IMG/VR virus record: IMGVR_UViG_3300034790_000119
Location: 1-35,656 of that record
Length of the DNA: 35,656 bases
Reading direction: 5' to 3' (one strand)
Source of the DNA: a virus
Shown: positions 7,727 to 14,596 of the stretch, piece by piece
How the letters are laid out: every line of letters starts with the position of its first letter
How positions within the stretch are numbered: the first letter of the stretch is position 1
The notes under the pieces: model-generated
What the model was told of the DNA's origin: nothing
Database searches by the model: none
Seen by the model: the letters and a program-made list of their open reading frames with translations, nothing else
Position numbers and translations under genes: made by a program

Positions 7727-8500
7727 TTAAAACTTATTAATATCTCTTCTTTCTATATCTTCTTCAGACAATCTATCTCCCATCCAAACCTCAATTACCT
7801 TAACTGGATTAACACCAACGTTAGTTGCTTTGTGCCAACAAAGTCTTGGAATATCAATACTATCACCAGATTTATAGATCTTAGAAGTACTGTAACCATT
7901 AGGGAATTCTAATTCCATTCTAAGATCACCATCAACAATATGCCAATGCTCAGACCTAATGTAATGTTTCTGGTCAGACAAAGACTTTCCAACATCAATG
8001 GATAATTCTTTTACTTTCCAATGACCGTTTTGATCTAAATCTCTGTATGTACCCCAGTTCCTTTGTGTCTTTGGTTTGTTCCAATTCTTTAGAATCCATG
8101 ATGAGCTATTCTTCTTATCTTCACCGCCAACACCAAACTCAAAGTGAACATCGTCAAACACCATCTCTGGAATATTATCTTTTGTTCTGTCTCCACCGTT
8201 AGCAAAAATAATTTCTGTATTACGAGGGAAGTAATCTTTAATATACGCTATGGCATCAATCGCTGTATCATCACTATCATCAAAACCAAAAACATGTCCA
8301 ACACTCTTGATATTATTAACTATATTTATACGTTCTTCGTAGGACATAAATGGCTGCCCTTTCTTACGTGTTAACCATTCATCGCTGTTTACACCAACAC
8401 ATAAGATCTGACCAAGCTTTTTAGCTTCTTCAAAATATGCGATATGTCCCGAATGAAGTGGATCAAATCCCCCAGTTACGACTACTACTCTCATTACCAT
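7727..8500 (-). CDS. Cytidylyltransferase-like domain fused to mannose-6-phosphate-isomerase-type cupin
   Basis: The N-terminal domain (about 1-135) is a nucleotidyltransferase of the TagD/RfaE-C type. It has the nucleotide-binding GGFDPLHSGH motif at residues 10-19, then VGVNSDEWL, a SYEERINIV helix and an NGGDRTKDNIPE segment. The C-terminal domain (about 155-257) is a cupin of the type II phosphomannose isomerase kind: WKVKELSIDVGKSLSDQKHY, RSEHWHIVDGDL, a SIDIPRLCWHKATN strand with a metal-type His, and KVIEVWMGDRLSEEDIERR. Activation of a sugar or polyol phosphate as a nucleotide derivative, with the cupin isomerising or binding the sugar, is likely; the substrate is unknown. The ATG at 8500 follows a GGAGG box by 7 bases. 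It is the last gene of a sugar-type block with an FkbM-type methyltransferase and a GH130-like protein. Confidence 0.82.
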   Translation of the reverse strand: MVMRVVVVTGGFDPLHSGHIAYFEEAKKLGQILCVGVNSDEWLTRKKGQPFMSYEERINIVNNIKSVGHVFGFDDSDDTAIDAIAYIKDYFPRNTEIIFANGGDRTKDNIPEMVFDDVHFEFGVGGEDKKNSSSWILKNWNKPKTQRNWGTYRDLDQNGHWKVKELSIDVGKSLSDQKHYIRSEHWHIVDGDLRMELEFPNGYSTSKIYKSGDSIDIPRLCWHKATNVGVNPVKVIEVWMGDRLSEEDIERRDINKF

Positions 8501-8513
8501 TATAGTTCCTCCA

Positions 8514-8732
8514 TCATATCATTATATCCACGAGCTGGCCTGTCATTTCCCCAATAGGTTTGTTTATTTCCCCATTAGCCGAGTAAACAACATATTCAAT
8601 CTTTTCTACTCGTACTACACCATTACGTTCAACATGATTTACATCAGTGCGAATAACATTATCACCGACATAATTCATTGAGGTGTATTTACTTAATACT
8701 ACTGCATACCCTGCTGCTGCTGTTATATCCAT
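8514..8732 (-). CDS. Small protein of unknown function (72 residues)
   Basis: I do not recognise this protein. I place the start at 8732, so that the protein begins MDITAAAGYAVVLSKY. This ATG overlaps the stop of the upstream methyltransferase gene in a TAATG arrangement and has GGCGGAAC before it. A frame opening 9 codons earlier exists but lies inside the upstream gene. The N-terminus is short and hydrophobic, not long enough for a clear membrane segment, and the rest is beta-prone (VRVEKIEYVVYSANG). Its leader, GGCGGAACTATAATGG, is nearly the same as that of the next gene (GGAGGAACTATAATGG). Function is unknown. Confidence 0.5.
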   Translation of the reverse strand: MDITAAAGYAVVLSKYTSMNYVGDNVIRTDVNHVERNGVVRVEKIEYVVYSANGEINKPIGEMTGQLVDIMI

Positions 8733-9982
8733 TATAGTTCCGCCATCACATAGTCCCAAGCAAAGTTAATCTTGTTAATAGATTTCATTTCAGGTTTCTT
8801 GTTTGCGTGCATTGGATGTACCCACCAATCTTCATAATTCTGTGATGTATCAGTTGAAATATCACTTACAAATAACACATAACCAATTTTATTAAGTATT
8901 TTTCTAGACTCTTCTCTGAATTCAGGACCCCACCAAGCTGCGTTATGTTGGAACTGTATTACACCAAATTCATACTTGTCAAACGGAATTTTGTTTAAAG
9001 CTTCTATAGATGCGGTTTCTGCGTTTATTCTCAATAGATCTATATGCTGCTCTAAACAATTTTGCTTAAACAGCGCTTTATAATCTGTGTTAGCTGCATC
9101 ACCCAATGTAACATTTGTAGTTCTTTCGCGAGAAAATATATGGCACATTCTTTCAGAATTGTCTAATGAAATTCCTTTCCATTCAAACTCTTTTTCTAAT
9201 AAAAGCGTATTATTATATAACTCAGGGTGACCGCATCCAAGCTCAACGAATGTACCATTGCGCTTACCATCTAACAAAGATAATACAAACATATCTTGGA
9301 AGTGGCGAGAATAATTAGTATCAATATCTTCTAATCCAGCGAATGGATATTTAAATCTATCATAATCACTCGGTGTATATGGTAATGTACTTGGATAACC
9401 ATGCATTGCTAATAATTCTGTAGCGCCTTTTTGCACATCTGCATCTGTGTTATATCTATGCTTTAAATTAAACGCTAGATTTTTAGAATCATCCCTGCCA
9501 TTTGTTTTCCACTTTGCTTCTGCATACAATAATTCTAGCATGCCATTGCCCGGATAACCAACATCGTTATCACCAGTACACCAACTGCTGCCAGGAGATC
9601 CGGTTTTTACTGACAAACCGATCTTAGCATACATTAAGCATTCGCGCCAATCATTCTTTTCTTTTTTATATTTCGCAAGAAAGTAATAAGCTTCTGGCAT
9701 ATCAGGTAGTGTATCAATTGCAATCTTAAGAAGACCCTCAACACTTTGACCACGATTACCGTTACGTTCATAGATAAACGAGCTCAGAATCATACATTTA
9801 TACTGCAACCATCTATCTTTTATTGTTTTTCCAGAAGACATATCAGCAGCTCTTAAATAGAAACCAAAGGCACCTGACCCTTGTTCTAATCTATCATATT
9901 CACGCGCTAATTTATAGATTTTATCTGGATTGTTATAGTCTAAGACTACATCGGTCAATAATTGTGGATTTGTAAATTTCAT
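8732..9982 (-). CDS. TPR-like domain plus FkbM-type methyltransferase
   Basis: The protein has 416 residues. The N-terminal half (about 20-200) is helical and TPR-like (EAYYFLAKYKKEKNDWRECLMYAKIGL, then a LLYAEAKWKTNG helix). This is the helical arrangement seen before glycosyltransferases or methyltransferases in surface polysaccharide loci. The C-terminal half has a SAM-binding motif, GTFVELGCGHPELYNNT, at about 243-259, an acidic segment ending strand 2 (WKGISLDNS), and IDLLRINAETASIEALNKI, the 'D.l.iD.EG.e...L' region of FkbM methyltransferases, here with NAET in place of the usual DxEG. Transfer of a methyl group to a sugar or other surface group is probable. It lies 7 bases after the GH130-like gene and is coupled by overlap to the small gene that follows. 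Confidence 0.75.
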   Translation of the reverse strand: MKFTNPQLLTDVVLDYNNPDKIYKLAREYDRLEQGSGAFGFYLRAADMSSGKTIKDRWLQYKCMILSSFIYERNGNRGQSVEGLLKIAIDTLPDMPEAYYFLAKYKKEKNDWRECLMYAKIGLSVKTGSPGSSWCTGDNDVGYPGNGMLELLYAEAKWKTNGRDDSKNLAFNLKHRYNTDADVQKGATELLAMHGYPSTLPYTPSDYDRFKYPFAGLEDIDTNYSRHFQDMFVLSLLDGKRNGTFVELGCGHPELYNNTLLLEKEFEWKGISLDNSERMCHIFSRERTTNVTLGDAANTDYKALFKQNCLEQHIDLLRINAETASIEALNKIPFDKYEFGVIQFQHNAAWWGPEFREESRKILNKIGYVLFVSDISTDTSQNYEDWWVHPMHANKKPEMKSINKINFAWDYVMAEL

Positions 9983-9989
9983 TTTATAA

Positions 9990-11036
9990 TCACCCGTTAT
10001 CCATTAAAAAATCTAAAAATACTTTCTGAGGCATTCTAAGAATAAACGAAGCGTTATCTTGCCAACCAAAAGAGATTAAAATATCACCATTATCTGGGTG
10101 TACAGTCATACCAGTTACAAACTCAATACCATAATCGGTATCCGTAACGTGATCATAATATGTACCCATAAAATGGAAATTACGAGAAGCGTGGATTAGA
10201 TTCCAATCATTATCCCATATAATAACACGATGTGAATACTCACCATCTTTGCGACCAAATGGATCTCTTAGTAAATTTGTTTCATGAATGAAAGCCATAC
10301 GCTGATTATCATTAATTCTAATAACCTGTGATCCGCCACGGAAATCTTTACCAAAAGGTTTACGCTCGCCTTCTTCAATAAACGCATCTTCTGTAGTTCC
10401 TGCTTCAATATCGAATTTAACAACTTGAGTAGGATTACACCATTTAACAAAGTGGTATGGCATATCAATAACTGGCATCCAGTTCTTTTCACAGAAACTA
10501 CCGTCACCATTTGGTGCAGGAATAGGATGTCTTGAGATCTCAGTCCATTGACCATCTACGAATTCAATATGACACAATTCCATGCGGCCTGTGCCTTTAC
10601 TATCATAGCAATCGCGACGAACACCACAAAGATAAAGTTTATCATCCCACTCAAATAAACGAGCGTCTTCCAAACCAATAAAGTTCCAAGTAGGTTTACC
10701 AGTATCCAGAGCCATATCTACGCGTTGTGCAGACTTCAAATTCAAGTTACTATCTAACTCACACATAACATTGTGCGTAGTTAAAGTTACGTCATTTTCT
10801 GGATGAATATATACGAGAGGTCCCCACTGATGCGGAAACTTTTTACCCTCACTATGATAGAGGATATAGTTGATGTGACGAATGTTTAGGAGTATCTTAC
10901 CTTCGTGTGTGAAGATAGATGGATTCATAACTCCTGTTTCGTTTCCTAGAACCGATTTTGGTAATAGGACTGGTGATAGCGACCCACCGCGTTTTAAAGC
11001 CCAGGCCGCTAAGCCACCCATATGCAAATCATGCAT
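9990..11036 (-). CDS. GH130-like five-bladed beta-propeller protein (glycoside phosphorylase/hydrolase or sugar-binding)
   Basis: The 348-residue protein shows the propeller pattern of the GH130/GH43 type: NPSIFTHEGKILLNIRHINY near residue 38, NFIGLEDARLFEWDDKLYLCGVR at about 118-140, NWMPVIDMPYHFVKWCNP at about 183, FRGGSQVIRINDNQRMAFIHE in the middle and GMTVHPDNGDILISFGWQDN near the end. The GLEDARLF motif is the strongest signature. GH130 members cleave or phosphorolyse beta-mannosides, and the conserved EDAR acid would be the catalytic region. Activity cannot be concluded, because similar proteins occur next to glycosyltransferases. It has its own late promoter at 11073-11080 and a GGAGA box 6 bases before the ATG at 11036. 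Confidence 0.7.
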   Translation of the reverse strand: MHDLHMGGLAAWALKRGGSLSPVLLPKSVLGNETGVMNPSIFTHEGKILLNIRHINYILYHSEGKKFPHQWGPLVYIHPENDVTLTTHNVMCELDSNLNLKSAQRVDMALDTGKPTWNFIGLEDARLFEWDDKLYLCGVRRDCYDSKGTGRMELCHIEFVDGQWTEISRHPIPAPNGDGSFCEKNWMPVIDMPYHFVKWCNPTQVVKFDIEAGTTEDAFIEEGERKPFGKDFRGGSQVIRINDNQRMAFIHETNLLRDPFGRKDGEYSHRVIIWDNDWNLIHASRNFHFMGTYYDHVTDTDYGIEFVTGMTVHPDNGDILISFGWQDNASFILRMPQKVFLDFLMDNG

Positions 11037-11072
11037 TCAGAATCTCCATAATATAAAATAAGTTATTACGTT

Positions 11073-11080
11073 TATTTATA
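11073..11080 (-). promoter_or_regulatory. T4-type late promoter for the sugar block
   Basis: The minus strand reads TATAAATA, 37 bases before the GH130-like start at 11036. It would drive the GH130-like, methyltransferase, small and nucleotidyltransferase-cupin genes. Confidence 0.75.
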
Positions 11081-11081
11081 A

Positions 11082-11411
11082 TTACCAGTTAGGGGTAATT
11101 TCACGCCTGTCTTGTTTAGCCAATCTTTTATCTAGTTCAGCGTCGATTACGGCTGTTTTAGCAGTCCCAATCTCTGCTTCTAGCCACTCGATTGCCTGAA
11201 CAGCAGTTACATTGTTTACAGCAACGAAATCAGCAGCTGAAGTTGTTTGCGGATACAATTTAGTATTGCCAACGTAACTCGCTTTATTTCCATCGCTGTC
11301 AACTAGTACTCTTTTCCACTTAAGATTTACGATAGCATTTTCAAGAAGAACATCATCTTGATTCAGTTCGTCGCTTAATCCAAGCTTTGTGATATTCCAA
11401 GTATAAGTCAC
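11082..11411 (-). CDS. Small phage protein, DUF7936-like paralogue B
   Basis: The 109-residue protein begins at a GTG codon (11411), with AAAGGAA 7 bases upstream and no better start. Its layout is TYTWNITKLGLSDE, a basic strand KWKRVLVDSDGNKASYVGNTKL, then a Thr/Val-rich linker and an amphipathic C-terminal helix (VQAIEWLEAEIGTAKTAVIDAELDKRLAKQ). The neighbouring 11424-11822 product has the same arrangement with a WITAVVEADPGYKAHIESQIQ helix at the same place, so the two look like diverged duplicates. Such proteins are common in marine T4-like phages. Function is unknown, and a virion or tail accessory role is possible. Confidence 0.6.
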   Translation of the reverse strand: MTYTWNITKLGLSDELNQDDVLLENAIVNLKWKRVLVDSDGNKASYVGNTKLYPQTTSAADFVAVNNVTAVQAIEWLEAEIGTAKTAVIDAELDKRLAKQDRREITPNW

Positions 11412-11423
11412 AGTAGATTTCCT

Positions 11424-11822
11424 TTATTCAGGATCAATTGCATCAGCAGGAAGCGCTGGGGTTACATCTTCAGGTGCCCAAGGCATTGTAGCTTCTACAA
11501 TTGATACAGCATCAATTTCTTTTTGGATTTGAGATTCGATATGTGCTTTATAGCCTGGATCAGCTTCTACTACTGCAGTAATCCAACCGATAACCGCATC
11601 TTCAGTTAATGATGCAAAATCAGTAAAGTTTGCTACAGAAACAGACGCAGCAGTAAACGGTGTTGCACCAGAGAATTCGCCGACCTTTGTATCGTCAACT
11701 GTATCAGTTCCGACTACTTTCCAATATGTTTGACAAACCGCGTTTGACAACGTGTCGCCATCTGTGTTAACTTCGTCTTTGACTTTAATGCCAGTGACGC
11801 TATATGCTAGTGTTAGTGCCAT
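11424..11822 (-). CDS. Small phage protein, DUF7936-like paralogue A
   Basis: The 132-residue acidic protein begins MALTLAYSVTGIKVKDEVN. It has a beta core (AVCQTYWKVVGTD, VGEFSGATPF), a LTEDAVIGWITAVVEADPGYKAHIESQIQKEID helix and a proline-rich acidic tail (about 112-132, APEDVTPALPADAIDPE). It is related in layout to the next gene, 11082-11411, and shares its transcript. The late promoter at 11878-11885 precedes it, and a short inverted repeat (TTAAC/GTTAA, 11841-11854) lies in its leader. Function is not known. Confidence 0.6.
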   Translation of the reverse strand: MALTLAYSVTGIKVKDEVNTDGDTLSNAVCQTYWKVVGTDTVDDTKVGEFSGATPFTAASVSVANFTDFASLTEDAVIGWITAVVEADPGYKAHIESQIQKEIDAVSIVEATMPWAPEDVTPALPADAIDPE

Positions 11823-11877
11823 GTTATTTTCTCCGTTATTTTAACCAAGGTTAATTAATATTTTGTTGATCTGGTTC

Positions 11878-11885
11878 TATTTATA
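11878..11885 (-). promoter_or_regulatory. T4-type late promoter
   Basis: The minus strand reads TATAAATA, 56 bases before the start at 11822, immediately after the stop of the 2OG oxygenase gene at 11890. Confidence 0.75.
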
Positions 11886-11889
11886 CTCT

Positions 11890-12456
11890 TTAGCCGCTGT
11901 GTAGATAAAGGTCTATTGGTATAGCTATTCGTAAGCTAGAATAGTAAGGATTTACGTGGTGATATGTAAAACTTGGGAAAATTAAATAATCACCGGTTTG
12001 AGGAGTATGTTTAAATCTTTCAAACATTGGTTCGAATTCACTATCGTATCCTCTGTTAGCGTTTGATCTAGGATCAGAAAATACGATGTCACCACCTGAA
12101 TTTTGATCTTCGGCCATAACATAAAATACTGCAGATAAATGAGCCCCAGAATGATTGTGAATAGTCATACTGTAATCTTTGCCATGGCCAGTAATCCAGC
12201 CTTTCATTTCATGGTTATTCCAATCACTTATTTCTTTATTAATAGTTTCTTTTAAATAAGAATTAAAATGATCGTAAACCAATTCTTTAAATGCGTGCAT
12301 TACATCAGAATCGTCGTCAAATATATTGCAACCGTCTACTTCCGCATCTAAATCATGCAAGTCGTAATTTGTAAATATATGTTCAATCAGTCCGTCAACT
12401 TCAAACTTGCCACTACCAAACATTGTTGGCCATTGTGGTGTCATTTTCATATTCAT
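11890..12456 (-). CDS. 2OG-Fe(II) oxygenase (2OG-FeII_Oxy_5 type)
   Basis: The 188-residue protein matches the small phage oxygenase type. It has HNHSGAHLSAVFYV at about 100-113, with the metal-type histidines H100 and H102, then GGDIVFSDPRSNANRGYD at about 121-138, LIFPSFTYHHVNPYY at about 158-172 with H166 or H167 as distal ligand, and R176, which would bind the 2-oxoglutarate carboxylate. It hydroxylates or otherwise oxidises an unknown substrate, using 2-oxoglutarate and oxygen. It is transcribed away from the plus-strand cassette but shares the 101-base divergent promoter region with it, and is clearly related to the 16480 and 17973 products. A GAGGAGATGA box precedes the start. Confidence 0.85.
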   Translation of the reverse strand: MNMKMTPQWPTMFGSGKFEVDGLIEHIFTNYDLHDLDAEVDGCNIFDDDSDVMHAFKELVYDHFNSYLKETINKEISDWNNHEMKGWITGHGKDYSMTIHNHSGAHLSAVFYVMAEDQNSGGDIVFSDPRSNANRGYDSEFEPMFERFKHTPQTGDYLIFPSFTYHHVNPYYSSLRIAIPIDLYLHSG

Positions 12457-12476
12457 CTCCTCATACTATATAAGGT

Positions 12477-12484
12477 TATTTATA
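12477..12484 (-). promoter_or_regulatory. T4-type late promoter for the minus-strand 2OG oxygenase
   Basis: The minus strand reads TATAAATA, 20 bases before the start at 12456, in the divergent intergenic region. Confidence 0.75.
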
Positions 12485-12497
12485 TGTATCTTTTCTA

Positions 12498-12526
12498 TTG
12501 ACATTTTGATCTACTCGTGTTATTAT
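12498..12526 (+). promoter_or_regulatory. Near-consensus sigma70 promoter of the plus-strand modification operon
   Basis: TTGACA at 12498-12503 is perfect, the spacer is 17 bases and the -10 element is TATTAT at 12521-12526 (consensus TATAAT). It precedes the first gene of the cassette by about 30 bases. Host RNA polymerase could read the operon without late factors. Confidence 0.7.
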
Positions 12527-12531
12527 AAATA
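12524..12531 (+). promoter_or_regulatory. T4-type late promoter overlapping the sigma70 -10 element
   Basis: The plus strand reads TATAAATA at 12524-12531, overlapping the TATTAT box by 3 bases. It could be used late in infection for the same operon. Confidence 0.65.
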
Positions 12532-12557
12532 TATATCGCAGCACAGTAAGGATTTAA

Positions 12558-13025
12558 ATGAATTTTCAACAGTTTGAAGAATTTCTGTTATCAGAAGATT
12601 GCTATATGAATCATGATGTATCTATTATTGATACAGATGGTCTTCAGCACTATATTAGTGAAACGGAATTCTTTACTTATCAAACGAAAATGACTAAATA
12701 TTTGGTACAAGAAAAGTATACTGTTAAAATTGAACAGATGGAAAATTATTGGAAATTTAATGATCGCACAATGCATTTATTTTATAATCCAAAGAACGGA
12801 CCAACATTCAGTGAACATACAGATCCAATCGATGTTATTATCGAATGCAAAGACGGTATTAAACATATAGAAGTAGAAGGCTGGCAATTTGATCTACTCC
12901 CGAATGAACGGCTGTATATTCCAGCAGATACATTTCACAAGGCATTAAACTATGAAAAGGCATTGGTGATATCACATGGCATTAGCGACACAGAAACACT
13001 TGAGCGTTTACGTAAAAACGACTGA
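12558..13025 (+). CDS. Cupin/JmjC-like Fe(II) dioxygenase-type protein
   Basis: The 155-residue protein has an apparent HxD...H iron facial triad: H87 and D89 in SEHTDPIDVIIECKDG, and H127 in IPADTFHKAL. The strand between them (IEVEGWQFDLLPNERLYIPA) has the cupin barrel layout, with the usual 'L.p.e.lyiPa...H' motif. It resembles small cupin or JmjC-like hydroxylases that act on peptides. The substrate is unknown. The start codon follows a TAAGGA box by 5 bases. The 3' end overlaps the next gene, a radical SAM/SPASM protein, by 50 bases, which couples the two. It is the first gene of the plus-strand cassette. Confidence 0.65.
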   Translation: MNFQQFEEFLLSEDCYMNHDVSIIDTDGLQHYISETEFFTYQTKMTKYLVQEKYTVKIEQMENYWKFNDRTMHLFYNPKNGPTFSEHTDPIDVIIECKDGIKHIEVEGWQFDLLPNERLYIPADTFHKALNYEKALVISHGISDTETLERLRKND

Positions 13026-13983
13026 AACATGTAATTTAGATTGCTCTCATTGTTTCACCTCAGGCTCTAAAGGTGCAAAAATCTATTTTGATCCGGTTCG
13101 GACTGCGAATTGGCTTAACCAGCTAGATAGAGACACAATCTTTTATGAATTTCACGGTGGCGAGCCTATGCTTGCTTCTGTAGAATCGATGATGAAGTTT
13201 GTTGAACTTACTAAAGGCGAAGGTGTAGAATACGGCACAACTACAAACCTTGTATATAAGTTAACAGATGAAAAGCTAAAGTTCTTTGATGAGGTTCTTA
13301 ATAAAAGAATTGGTACATCATGGGATCCTACAATTAGATTTACTAATGAAAAGCAAAGACAGCTATGGGAAGACAATGTTAAATTCCTCGTTGCTCGTGG
13401 TTACACAATTAAAGTCTTTGTTAGTTTAAGTAAAGACGTAGTTAATATGGAACCAAGAGATATTTGTTCTTACATGGAAGATCTCGGTATTCAAGAAATT
13501 GATTTCGAGCGTATTACTATGGACGGTAACGCTAAAGGTAAAATGTGGCCATCTAACATTGAGTTAGACGAATGGTTCGTAAGGTACCACTCTCAGATTG
13601 AATCTAGAGATGGAATACAACATGTAATCATGGAAAACATATATGCTAAGTTTGAGGATAATAATCCATCGCGAGGCACATGGTGCAGAGACTGTGAACA
13701 AAAACTATTAACTATTAACGCTAATGGATCTATAGCAGGTTGCCCTAACACGGCGCCAAGCAAGGCGTATGGTCATATCGATACACCAGCAAGTGAAGTC
13801 ATGAAATCAGACGGACGCTGTAGTATTATCATAAAAGAACTAAACAGAAATCCAGCATGTTATGAATGTCCAGTGTTTGATGTGTGTGGTTCTGATTGTC
13901 ACCAATTAGAATGGGAAGGCGACATATGCCCGTCTCCGAAGACTCTAATGATGCAATTAAAGAATGAATATAAATATAAATAA
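12976..13983 (+). CDS. Radical SAM/SPASM protein 1
   Basis: The 335-residue protein binds the [4Fe-4S] radical SAM cluster through CNLDCSHC (C19, C23, C26). It has the glycine-rich EFHGGEP motif at about 58-64, which helps bind SAM. Its C-terminal SPASM-type cysteines are C237, C240, C256, C295, C298, C304, C308 and C318, enough for two auxiliary [4Fe-4S] clusters. Such proteins modify ribosomal peptides, for example by making thioether or carbon-carbon links. The start codon lies inside the preceding gene (50-base overlap), with a GGTGAT box close by. It is followed at a 28-base gap by the putative substrate gene at 14012, whose late promoters lie in the last codons of this gene. Confidence 0.88.
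   Translation: MALATQKHLSVYVKTTETCNLDCSHCFTSGSKGAKIYFDPVRTANWLNQLDRDTIFYEFHGGEPMLASVESMMKFVELTKGEGVEYGTTTNLVYKLTDEKLKFFDEVLNKRIGTSWDPTIRFTNEKQRQLWEDNVKFLVARGYTIKVFVSLSKDVVNMEPRDICSYMEDLGIQEIDFERITMDGNAKGKMWPSNIELDEWFVRYHSQIESRDGIQHVIMENIYAKFEDNNPSRGTWCRDCEQKLLTINANGSIAGCPNTAPSKAYGHIDTPASEVMKSDGRCSIIIKELNRNPACYECPVFDVCGSDCHQLEWEGDICPSPKTLMMQLKNEYKYK
13969..13982 (+). promoter_or_regulatory. Two overlapping T4-type late promoters before the (CHxS)3 protein gene
   Basis: Plus-strand copies of TATAAATA lie at 13969-13976 and 13975-13982, sharing two bases. They overlap the last codons of the preceding radical SAM gene (the ending reads NEYKYK) and lie 30 to 36 bases before the start at 14012. 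Late transcription starting here would make the substrate gene more abundant than the enzyme upstream. Confidence 0.65.
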
Positions 13984-14011
13984 TGCAAAGAACACACGGA
14001 GTTAGTATAAC

Positions 14012-14596
14012 ATGGTATCATTAACAAATAACGTAAGCAGATCAAACGTCCGACAAAGATGGGAAGATTATGTTGCGGACGCTGCTCGTGCAGGTATTTC
14101 GTGGGGATACAACAGAAAGCCGTTTTCCCAAGCACCCAATAGCTGGTTTGGTGGTAATTACAACTCACCCCCAGCGAGAAGTTCTTACGCTAGTGATAAT
14201 ACAATTGGTAGTTCTGGTGGATTGATTACTGCTTCTACGCTACGTAATGGTTTAGTCGGTGCTACTACTAACTGGACTCACTTACGAAATATGAATGCGC
14301 GCAGATATTATAACTATCAAGGATCGTGGCAACTTCAATATAACTCAACAGCAAAAGCATATCAAACTACAGGTGTTAGAGCAGCCATTGCCGCTCCGGG
14401 TATTCCAACTAATGGCCCAAACGCAGGTAATCTTATTACAAAAGGTTCAGACTCAAGTAATACTGGTCTTGAAGAATACTTCGCCAGATTACGCAGTGCG
14501 TATTATACTCGCCGTAATCAAGCCGTGGGTCGGTATGCGTATGTATGTCATTACAGTTGCCATTCTAGCTGCCATGGATCGAGAGGACGTAGATAA
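14012..14596 (+). CDS. Candidate modified protein/precursor with C-terminal (CHxS)3-RGRR tail
   Basis: I do not recognise a domain with a known function. The 194-residue protein is rich in Asn, Ser, Gly, Tyr, Arg and Ala. The N-terminal part (about 8-40, VSRSNVRQRWEDYVADAARAG) is predicted to be helical. The middle is Gly/Ser/Asn-rich (SSGGLITASTLRNGLVGATTNW), with aromatic strands around 97-130. The tail is a helix (LEEYFARLRSAYYTRRN) and then CHYS, CHSS and CHGS at 179-190, ending RGRR at 191-194. No other cysteine occurs in the protein. The tail period is exactly four residues. The gene has its own late promoters at 13969-13982. A GGAG box lies 12 bases before the ATG, and the stop overlaps the next start (TAATG). 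A modified virion protein or RiPP-like precursor is inferred from the tail and the flanking enzymes. Confidence 0.7.
   Translation: MVSLTNNVSRSNVRQRWEDYVADAARAGISWGYNRKPFSQAPNSWFGGNYNSPPARSSYASDNTIGSSGGLITASTLRNGLVGATTNWTHLRNMNARRYYNYQGSWQLQYNSTAKAYQTTGVRAAIAAPGIPTNGPNAGNLITKGSDSSNTGLEEYFARLRSAYYTRRNQAVGRYAYVCHYSCHSSCHGSRGRR

Noticed and set aside
8323-8330. TATAAATA on the minus strand inside the nucleotidyltransferase gene
   Set aside because: Inside a coding helix (RINIV) and far from any start codon downstream, so likely chance.
11841-11854. TTAACCAAGGTTAA inverted repeat as an operator
   Set aside because: The arms are short and AT-rich, and no second copy was found near other promoters.
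14546-14593. CxxxCH spacing in the CHYSCH and CHSSCH units as c-type heme sites
   Set aside because: The spacing is a rare heme variant, not the canonical CxxCH. There is no signal peptide for export to a heme-attachment system and no cytochrome-like fold. A modified or metal-binding tail is more likely.
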